The position numbers and the translations under genes were made by a program. A DNA stretch of 33,023 nucleotides from Acidobacteriota bacterium (GTDB lineage Bacteria; Acidobacteriota; Blastocatellia; RBC074), in contig JAJVID010000077.1 of NCBI GenBank assembly GCA_022072205.1, positions 1 to 33,023 on the forward strand. The letters run 5' to 3'. The first letter of the stretch is position 1. The number at the start of each line of letters is the position of its first letter. The notes under the pieces are model-generated. The model ran no database searches, was not told the DNA's origin, and was given only the letters and a program-made list of their open reading frames with translations. Shown one piece after another: positions 26,693 through 33,023 of the stretch.

Positions 26693-27235
26693 ATGAACAC
26701 ACACGAGGCTCCCGCCCCGGAGTCTGTAAAGCAATTTGCCAATCGAATTTTTACCGAACTTCACCGGATCATCATCTCTCACGAATCCGGATCGCTGAGC
26801 GGAGATGTTGAATCTATCCACGATATGCGCGTCGCCATCCGCCGCCTCAGAGTCGCGTTGAGCAATTTCGCAGTCTGCGTTCCCAAACAGGATCGAAAGA
26901 GGTTGCGGCTAATACTACAAAATCTTGCCGATGCGCTCGGCGATGTGCGCGATATGGATGTGATGATTCTCGCAATGAAAGCTTCCCTGCCCACCCGCTC
27001 TGATGAAGAGAAGCGCGCGATCTCTCCGCTGATTCGGAGACTGCGGGCCAGGCGAAGACTGCGATTGCGCGCGCTGATAAATTATCTGCGCGGTCAAGAG
27101 TACGCCGGTTTCAAGCGAGAGTTTTCATCTGAAGAGACCAACATTGAGCCTGTGGAACTGCGCTCCGAATCCCATTCTGACGATGTGGATCTTCAGCCTG
27201 AACCGATTGAGGAAGAACATGGCCAAGCCGCTTAA
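26693..27235 (+). CDS. CHAD domain, N-terminal half
   Basis: A 180-residue protein. Residues 10-125 match the first helical bundle of a CHAD domain, including the positively charged signature HDMRVAIRRLRVAL (H43, R46, R50, R51, R53) and LGDVRDMDV near 80-88. The final 30 residues are an acidic Glu/Ser/Asp tail. CHAD proteins bind polyphosphate through the basic cavity and often accompany polyphosphate granules. The second bundle of the domain is not in this gene. It is encoded by the next one, whose ATG lies inside the 3' end of this gene with its own GAGGA site. AGGAG precedes ATG 26693. Confidence 0.85.
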   Translation: MNTHEAPAPESVKQFANRIFTELHRIIISHESGSLSGDVESIHDMRVAIRRLRVALSNFAVCVPKQDRKRLRLILQNLADALGDVRDMDVMILAMKASLPTRSDEEKRAISPLIRRLRARRRLRLRALINYLRGQEYAGFKREFSSEETNIEPVELRSESHSDDVDLQPEPIEEEHGQAA

Positions 27236-27851
27236 AATCAGGAAGATTTCTCCGGACGATCAAGCGAAGAAGGCCGCGACGCGAATCCTGCGGACGCGAA
27301 TCAAGGAATTTTATTCGCATTGGCCCAATCCCGATCACACGCCTACGCCCGAACAACTCCACGACCTGCGAATTTCGGGAAAACGGCTGCGGTACAGCGC
27401 CGAGAGCCTGCGCGAATTTTATCCTGACAGACTGGCGCTGCTGATTGACCTGCTCAAACGCAATCAGGATTTGCTGGGCGAGATTCAGGATTGCGTGACT
27501 CAGCGCGGCGTGATCGAAGAGAGATTGAACCGGGCGGGCAAGCGCGGGATGTGGAATGAGCAGACCGCCTCGCTGGAAAAGATAATTTCGGAATACGACG
27601 AGCGGCAATCAGCGCTGTTCGCGCAATTCCACGAAATCTGGCGCGGGATGACTCTGGATGAATTTCGGAGAGGTCTGAAAGCGATGGTTATCCGCGCAAA
27701 AGAGGTGAGGCAGCGGCGCCCAGCCGAAGACCACGAGACGCGCGAGCCTGTCCTGCGCGCGATCACTACCGCAGAATCATTCCCTGTTGATGAGACTGGC
27801 GACGAAACCCGCGCCGAAACCATTGTCAATATTGACGACCGTGACGTTTGA
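27219..27851 (+). CDS. CHAD domain, C-terminal half
   Basis: A 210-residue protein starting at ATG 27219, overlapping the previous stop by 17 bases in another frame. Residues 15-110 give the second CHAD bundle with [17 protein letters not shown] (H48, R51, K55, R56, R58, Y59) and [23 protein letters not shown] directly before the ATG is a good ribosome site that also codes the N-half's tail. A further helical region and a charged tail follow. Together the two genes cover one complete CHAD domain of standard size. A frameshift in assembly is the alternative to a true split. The last 75 bases overlap larB antiparallel. Confidence 0.85.
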   Translation: MAKPLKIRKISPDDQAKKAATRILRTRIKEFYSHWPNPDHTPTPEQLHDLRISGKRLRYSAESLREFYPDRLALLIDLLKRNQDLLGEIQDCVTQRGVIEERLNRAGKRGMWNEQTASLEKIISEYDERQSALFAQFHEIWRGMTLDEFRRGLKAMVIRAKEVRQRRPAEDHETREPVLRAITTAESFPVDETGDETRAETIVNIDDRDV

Positions 27852-28523
27852 CGAACAGGAGTTGAGCATTCCGAGCAACGCGGCGATGCCGTTGAAACTG
27901 GCGCCGTAGCCGATGCTGGTCGGCACGGCGATCACCGGCACGCTGACCAGCCCGCCGACCACCGAAGGCAAGGCTCCCTCCATCCCTGCGGCGCACACAA
28001 TCACACGCGCCGATTGCAAAGATTCGCGCCGGCCCAGGACGCGGTGAATGCCCGCGACGCCGACGTCAAAAATCCTCTCTACCCGATTGCCCATGATTTC
28101 GGCGGTGATCGCGGCCTCGTCGGCCACTGGGATGTCGGATGTTCCGGCAGTGACCACCGCGATTACGCCGCGTCCGCGCAACGTCACGTCCCGCCGCACC
28201 GAGATTGCGTTGCAGGATTGGTGATACTCGGCGGCTTCGGCAATCGCCTTGATCTGCTCGAACGTTTCGCGATTGGTTCGGGTAATCAACAGATTCGACG
28301 AACGTTCGAGCAGCGCCGATGCGATCCCGGCTATCTGCCCAGGCGTTTTCCCCTGCCCGAAAATGACTTCGGGAAAACCCTGGCGGATCGAGCGGTGATG
28401 ATCAACCTGCGCATAACCCAGGTCTTCATACGGCAGATGGCGCAGCCTCTCCAGCGCCTGATCCAACTCCATCCGGCCTTCCCTGAACTGCAGCAGTAAT
28501 TCTTTCAGTCGTTCCTGGTCCAT
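27777..28523 (-). CDS. larB: Nickel-pincer cofactor biosynthesis protein LarB
   Basis: A 248-residue Lar[22 protein letters not shown] at 41-61 is the family's N-terminal signature. A PurE-like domain follows (about 118-245) with [30 protein letters not shown] and [13 protein letters not shown]223 in MLNSCSSN corresponds to the Cys that binds the substrate's pyridinium ring in characterised LarB. The enzyme carboxylates and hydrolyses nicotinic acid adenine dinucleotide to start synthesis of the nickel-pincer nucleotide of lactate racemase. LarC and LarE are not in this window. Its 3' end overlaps the CHAD C-half gene by 75 bases. Confidence 0.93.
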   Translation of the reverse strand: MDQERLKELLLQFREGRMELDQALERLRHLPYEDLGYAQVDHHRSIRQGFPEVIFGQGKTPGQIAGIASALLERSSNLLITRTNRETFEQIKAIAEAAEYHQSCNAISVRRDVTLRGRGVIAVVTAGTSDIPVADEAAITAEIMGNRVERIFDVGVAGIHRVLGRRESLQSARVIVCAAGMEGALPSVVGGLVSVPVIAVPTSIGYGASFNGIAALLGMLNSCSSNVTVVNIDNGFGAGFVASLINRE

Positions 28524-28581
28524 AAAATCAGAAGAAGAAATCAGTCAATAACTGAAGGCTTTATAGCGTCCTACGCATTGC

Positions 28582-28611
28582 TTGACAAGCTTTTGCAGCG
28601 GCCAATATAGT
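28582..28611 (+). promoter_or_regulatory. Near-consensus sigma70 promoter of the menaquinone operon
   Basis: TTGACA (28582-28587, perfect) and TATAGT (28606-28611, five of six) are separated by 18 bases. Transcription should start near 28618, about 36 bases before ATG 28654 of ubiX. It is the strongest promoter match in the window. Confidence 0.8.
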
Positions 28612-28653
28612 TGCCGATCAATTCGAGCCTATGACATCACGGTAAACAGACAC

Positions 28654-29274
28654 ATGAAATCCATCACCGTCGGCATTACCGGAGCGAGCGGTTCGGTTTA
28701 CGCCCAGAAGTTGCTTGCGCGCCTCAACGCGAGTTCTGACGTGGCCCGCATTGACCTCGTCATTTCGCAAGCTGGTGCGCGCGTCGTCAGCGAAGAGTTG
28801 GGGCTGAACGTCGCGGGAACCGACCGCCGAGTTGTCCGCGAATTGCTGGGCGAGGATTCCGAAAAGGTGGCTGTTCATTCGGCAAACGACATCGGCGCAT
28901 CAATCGCCAGCGGCTCTTATCTGAGCGATGCGATGGTGATCGTCCCGTGCAGCATGAGCACGCTCGGAGCCGTAGCCAACGGCGTTTCCAGAGACCTTAT
29001 TCACAGGGCAGCCGACGTCATCCTCAAAGAGAGCCGTCCGCTTGTACTTGTGCCACGTGAAACGCCACTTAATGTAATACATCTGGAAAATATGCTTAAG
29101 TTGGCCCGTTCAGGCGTCAGAATCATCCCCGCAATGCCCAGTTTTTATCATCATCCCCAAACAATTGACGACCTGGTCGAGCATTTCATTCATCGCCTGC
29201 TGGATCACTTGGGCGTTTCACACGAGCAACTGACCCGGTGGGAAGGGAGTAGGAAGAGGGGGAGTAGGGAATAG
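28654..29274 (+). CDS. ubiX: UbiX-family flavin prenyltransferase
   Basis: A 206-residue protein with [14 protein letters not shown] (8-21), [37 protein letters not shown] and [10 protein letters not shown], all typical of UbiX/Pad1. It attaches dimethylallyl phosphate to FMN, giving prenylated FMN for a UbiD-type decarboxylase. Beside mqnP and mqnE its likely partner is the UbiD homologue MqnL of the futalosine pathway, absent here. The frame is open back to TTG 28582, but that is the -35 box, so ATG 28654 is the start. The last residues, [11 protein letters not shown], are encoded by the left part of an inverted repeat, and the stop lies inside it. Confidence 0.9.
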   Translation: MKSITVGITGASGSVYAQKLLARLNASSDVARIDLVISQAGARVVSEELGLNVAGTDRRVVRELLGEDSEKVAVHSANDIGASIASGSYLSDAMVIVPCSMSTLGAVANGVSRDLIHRAADVILKESRPLVLVPRETPLNVIHLENMLKLARSGVRIIPAMPSFYHHPQTIDDLVEHFIHRLLDHLGVSHEQLTRWEGSRKRGSRE

Positions 29275-29336
29275 GGAGTGGGGAGTGAGGGAAACAACAA
29301 TTTCCCCTCACTCCCCACTCCCTATTCCCTACTCCC
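29260..29336. repeat. Inverted repeat of gggagta-type units spanning the ubiX stop
   Basis: The left arm at about 29260-29294 and the right arm at 29301-29336 are complementary over 35 bp with one bulged C and a 6-base loop (caacaa). The left arm is pure A/G apart from T at regular positions, made of gggagt/agtaggg units, with further purine units upstream (29241-29260). The ubiX stop codon lies in the left arm. The right arm ends six bases before ATG 29343 of mqnP. Confidence 0.92.
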
Positions 29337-29342
29337 TACTGT

Positions 29343-30203
29343 ATGTTTCGCAGCCTGAAAATCACACTCGAAATGATCAAGATCGAGCATACGATCTTCG
29401 CGCTGCCGTTCGCGTTTCTGGGCGCGGTGCTCGCGGCGAAAGGCTTGCCGGCGTGGAATCAAATCTTGTGGATCGTCGTTGCGATGGTCGGGGCGCGTTC
29501 GGCTGCGATGGCTTTTAATCGGCTGGTTGACCGCGATTTCGACGCGGCGAATCCGAGAACGGAGATGCGGGCGATTCCGGCGGGGCTTCTGAGCGCGCAG
29601 TTCGTGGCTCTCTTCACCATCGCTTCAGCCGCGTTGTTCTTCCTGGCGGCCTTCATGCTCAATCGGCTGACGCTGATTCTTTCGCCGGTGGCGTTGGCTT
29701 CGATCTTGTTTTACTCATACACGAAGCGGTTCACGGCGTTTTCGCATCTGGTTCTGGGATGGTGTTTGTCAATCGCGCCAACCGGGGCCTGGATCGCTGT
29801 GCGCGGCGCAATTGATTCGCCAACGCCGCTGCTGCTTTCCCTGGCTGTGATGCTGTGGACGGCTGGTTTCGACATCGTCTACGCTTGTCAGGATCGTGAT
29901 TTCGACGAACAGGCAGGGCTGCGGTCGATCCCGCAAAAGTTCGGCGTCGCGCGGGCGTTGTGGATTTCGCGCGGGCTGCACGCGGCGATGTTCGCGGCTC
30001 TCGCGGTGATTTATTCCTTGACGGGATTGCATTGGATCGGGCTGCTGGGCATCATCGCGACTGCCCTGCTGCTGATTTATCAACATAGACTTGTGCGCGC
30101 CGATGACCTGTCGCGATTGAACATGGCGTTCTTCACGACAAACGCTTACGTCAGCGTGATCCTGTTCATAACCATTGCCGCCGACATCTTTTTGATCAAA
30201 TGA
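29343..30203 (+). CDS. mqnP: UbiA-family prenyltransferase of menaquinone synthesis (MqnP)
   Basis: A 286-residue intramembrane prenyltransferase with about nine transmembrane helices. The first Asp-rich motif is [15 protein letters not shown] (N59, D63, D67). The second is in [14 protein letters not shown] (D177, D184, D188). It transfers the polyprenyl tail onto the naphthoate-derived ring in futalosine-dependent menaquinone synthesis; the sequence alone cannot separate this from 4-hydroxybenzoate prenylation, but the mqnE and mqnD neighbours do. There is no Shine-Dalgarno sequence, since the bases before ATG 29343 belong to the hairpin; ATG 29373 is an alternative. The next gene overlaps by four bases. 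Confidence 0.88.
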   Translation: MFRSLKITLEMIKIEHTIFALPFAFLGAVLAAKGLPAWNQILWIVVAMVGARSAAMAFNRLVDRDFDAANPRTEMRAIPAGLLSAQFVALFTIASAALFFLAAFMLNRLTLILSPVALASILFYSYTKRFTAFSHLVLGWCLSIAPTGAWIAVRGAIDSPTPLLLSLAVMLWTAGFDIVYACQDRDFDEQAGLRSIPQKFGVARALWISRGLHAAMFAALAVIYSLTGLHWIGLLGIIATALLLIYQHRLVRADDLSRLNMAFFTTNAYVSVILFITIAADIFLIK

Positions 30204-30841
30204 AAAACGCATCAAGGACAATTTGTCTGCTCTGCTTTCTGCTCGCAGCCCCGGCGGCGAAGGCCGTTTTCGCTCAGACCGATCAAACCCTGAAGGTTCA
30301 AACCGTCGAGGCCGATTCACACAATTACGTCCCGCTGCGTGAAGTCGAGATGGAGGTCAAGGATTTCACCTACCCCACGCTTGATGACGGCAAATTCAAT
30401 TTGCGCGAATCGGTGAGCGGCAAAAAGCTGACGCTTGTTCATTACTTCGCCGCGTGGTGCCACAACTCGAACTTCGACGTGAAGACGATGACCGAGATTT
30501 ACGACAAATACCGCGATCAGGGCTTGCTGGTCATCGGCGTCTGCGAATATTCGAGCCGCAAAGAACTGCGGGAGTTCATCGAAAGGCACAAGCCGACCTA
30601 TCCAATCTGCATCGAGGGCGACGACAGGAAGAAAAACCGCACCGGCACGACACATTACGCCTACCGCCGCCAGATTGACGATCAGCGAAATTGGGGGACG
30701 CCGCTCAACATCCTGATCGCCAATGGCGACATTCAGAAAGAAGGCGAGGTTGTCGCCAAACGAATTCGGATCGCTCCCGGTGAAGTGATCAAGACGGAAC
30801 TTGAAGAAATCATCCGCCAGCGCCTGGGTTTGAACCGATGA
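30200..30841 (+). CDS. Secreted thioredoxin-fold protein with a single active-site Cys
   Basis: A 213-residue exported protein (signal peptide about 1-25, ending VFAQ). The ResA/TlpA-like fold is indicated by the [12 protein letters not shown] strand-loop, [21 protein letters not shown] and the cis-Pro loop [12 protein letters not shown]. The active-site tetrapeptide is CHNS at 87-90, so the second Cys of CxxC is absent and classic disulfide exchange is not expected. The gene overlaps the end of mqnP and the start of the GNAT gene by four bases each, so it is translated as part of the menaquinone operon. Its role there is unknown; haem or quinone-linked periplasmic redox folding is only a guess. 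Confidence 0.8.
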   Translation: MKNASRTICLLCFLLAAPAAKAVFAQTDQTLKVQTVEADSHNYVPLREVEMEVKDFTYPTLDDGKFNLRESVSGKKLTLVHYFAAWCHNSNFDVKTMTEIYDKYRDQGLLVIGVCEYSSRKELREFIERHKPTYPICIEGDDRKKNRTGTTHYAYRRQIDDQRNWGTPLNILIANGDIQKEGEVVAKRIRIAPGEVIKTELEEIIRQRLGLNR

Positions 30842-31329
30842 CGACTCCACAAGACTTTGAGATCAAGGCGGCGACCGCCAGCGATGCGCCAGTGATTTTG
30901 AGCTTCATCAAAAAGCTCGCTGTTTACGAAAAGCTGGCAGACGAAGTGACAGCCACCGAGGATACTTTGCGCGAAACGCTCTTCGGCGAGCGCCGCTACG
31001 CCGAAGTCATCATCGGTTATCATCGTGGCGAACCAGCCGGCTTTGCGCTCTTCTTTCACAACTATTCGACGTTTCTCGGAAGGCCGGGCATCTACCTGGA
31101 AGACCTGTACGTTGACGAGCAACATCGCGGCAAGGGCTTCGGCAAGGCGTTGCTCGCGCATCTGGCCAGGCTGACGAAAGAACGAAATTGCGGGCGCTTG
31201 GAATGGTCTGTGCTCGATTGGAACGAACCTTCGATCAATTTTTACAAGTCGCTCGGCGCCAGGCCGATGGACGATTGGACGATCTTCCGCGTGACCGGCG
31301 AGGCGCTGGACAAACTGGCGAATGAATAA
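30838..31329 (+). CDS. GNAT acetyltransferase, SAT2/thialysine-acetyltransferase-like
   Basis: A 163-residue GNAT protein. The acetyl-CoA-binding motif A is [16 protein letters not shown], motif B lies around [15 protein letters not shown], and the strand [25 protein letters not shown] is characteristic of the diamine acetyltransferase 2 (SSAT2)-like group, which acetylates thialysine or related amines. It could modify a polyamine or lysine analogue. ATG 30838 overlaps the previous stop by four bases. Its place between mqnP and mqnE suggests shared expression rather than a known step in menaquinone synthesis. Confidence 0.85.
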   Translation: MTTPQDFEIKAATASDAPVILSFIKKLAVYEKLADEVTATEDTLRETLFGERRYAEVIIGYHRGEPAGFALFFHNYSTFLGRPGIYLEDLYVDEQHRGKGFGKALLAHLARLTKERNCGRLEWSVLDWNEPSINFYKSLGARPMDDWTIFRVTGEALDKLANE

Positions 31330-31340
31330 AAGGAAAAATC

Positions 31341-32456
<1,116 letters not shown>

Positions 32457-32465
32457 CATACATTC

Positions 32466-32543
32466 AGCCACAGAGGTCACAGAGAACACAGAGGGAAGAA
32501 TTTCACCTGAAACCCCTCTGTGCTCTCTGCGCGCTCTGTGGCT
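32466..32543. repeat. Inverted repeat of cacagag units before mqnD, with a T-run
   Basis: The left arm at 32466-32495 and right arm at 32514-32543 match in 26 of 30 positions as reverse complements, with an 18-base loop. The left arm is three cacagag-type units. After the right arm comes agattc and a run of seven T, then ATG 32557. The stem plus T-run has terminator form, yet it is 13 bases before mqnD. Confidence 0.9.
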
Positions 32544-32556
32544 AGATTCTTTTTTT

Positions 32557-33023
32557 ATGGCTACACGAGAAATCAAAGTTGCGCACAGTCCCGATTCCGA
32601 CGACGCGTTTATGTTTTACGGCCTCGCCACCGACAAGCTCGACACTGGCGAGTTGCGTTTCACTCACGTCCTCAAAGACATTCAAACGCTCAATCAGGTG
32701 GCGATGACCACCCGCGAATATGACGTGACCGCCGTGTCGTTCCACGCTTACGCCTACATCGCCGACCATTACGCGTTGCTGCCGCACGGCGCGAGCATCG
32801 GCGACGGTTACGGCCCCATTGTCGTCGCGCGCGAGGCTTTCCCCGCGAGCGAAATCAAAAACAAACGCATTGCGATTCCCGGCACACTGACCAGCGCCTA
32901 TCTTGCTCTTCGGTTGCACACGCCGGAATTCGATTACGGCGTAGTTCCCTTCGACGAAATCATTGATGAAGTCGTGAAGGGCAGCTACGACGCCGGGTTG
33001 CTGATTCACGAAGGCCAGTTGAC
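32557..33023 (+). CDS. mqnD: 1,4-dihydroxy-6-naphthoate synthase (3' end beyond window)
   Basis: 155 residues are visible with the frame open at the window end. The N terminus reads [17 protein letters not shown], followed by [35 protein letters not shown] and [11 protein letters not shown], all typical of the MqnD fold, a periplasmic-binding-like enzyme. It cleaves cyclic dehypoxanthinyl futalosine to 1,4-dihydroxy-6-naphthoate. Confusion with MqnA is possible, but the GLLIHEGQL ending favours MqnD. There is no Shine-Dalgarno sequence: a T-run directly precedes ATG 32557. Confidence 0.85.
   Translation, partial: MATREIKVAHSPDSDDAFMFYGLATDKLDTGELRFTHVLKDIQTLNQVAMTTREYDVTAVSFHAYAYIADHYALLPHGASIGDGYGPIVVAREAFPASEIKNKRIAIPGTLTSAYLALRLHTPEFDYGVVPFDEIIDEVVKGSYDAGLLIHEGQL

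Noticed and set aside
28582..28653. Earlier TTG start for ubiX
   Set aside because: TTG 28582 is the first base of a perfect TTGACA -35 box with TATAGT 18 bases on; the protein from ATG 28654 matches UbiX.

Overview
This 33 kb window is dense bacterial chromosome of fairly high GC content. It carries two edge-truncated genes and about 33 complete ones, with no rRNA, tRNA, CRISPR array or intact mobile element that I can see. The gene set fits an aerobic, menaquinone-using heterotroph. Markers are a futalosine-type menaquinone cluster, an actinobacterial-style E2-E1 fused 2-oxoglutarate dehydrogenase (Kgd/OdhA type), several acyl-CoA dehydrogenases, a c-type cytochrome and an unusual EF-P with an Asn loop tip. 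Acidobacteriota is my best guess for the phylum. That is inference from gene content, not from a marker gene.

Layout. 1-968 (minus): 5' part of a secreted di-haem c-type cytochrome. 1138-6388 (plus): phosphatidylcholine-synthase-like enzyme, isovaleryl-type acyl-CoA dehydrogenase, MaoC hydratase, CitE-like lyase and a long acyl-CoA dehydrogenase, a likely acyl-CoA or branched dicarboxylyl-CoA catabolic set. 6804-8294 (minus): APC amino-acid permease. 8662-18237 (plus): Kgd-type 2-oxoglutarate dehydrogenase, a small coiled-coil protein, a PLP decarboxylase, YjbQ, a DHH phosphoesterase, QueF, a zinc-ribbon membrane protein and an S41-like secreted protein. 18262-21100 (minus): cmk, threonine aldolase and efp, with a transposase remnant abutting a truncated Uma2-like gene between the last two. 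21250-23539 (plus): a promoter and a structured RNA candidate of about 200 nt, then YmdB and an L-2-hydroxyglutarate oxidase. 23592-26184 (minus): two tandem VTT membrane proteins and dprA. 26693-27851 (plus): one CHAD domain split over two overlapping genes, running tail-to-tail into larB (minus). 28582-33023 (plus): a near-consensus promoter and the menaquinone operon ubiX, mqnP, a thioredoxin-fold protein, a GNAT acetyltransferase, mqnE and mqnD (cut by the window end).

The observations I consider most worth following are these. (1) The intergenic RNA at about 21285-21484 has nested stems, a three-way junction and its own -35/-10; 6S RNA is my leading hypothesis. (2) The CHAD domain is split by a translationally coupled junction. 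(3) A set of long gene-boundary palindromes has arms made of short tandem units. One encodes the UbiX tail and ends 6 nt before the mqnP start; another sits before mqnD, which has no Shine-Dalgarno sequence. (4) EF-P has Asn at the usually modified loop position.
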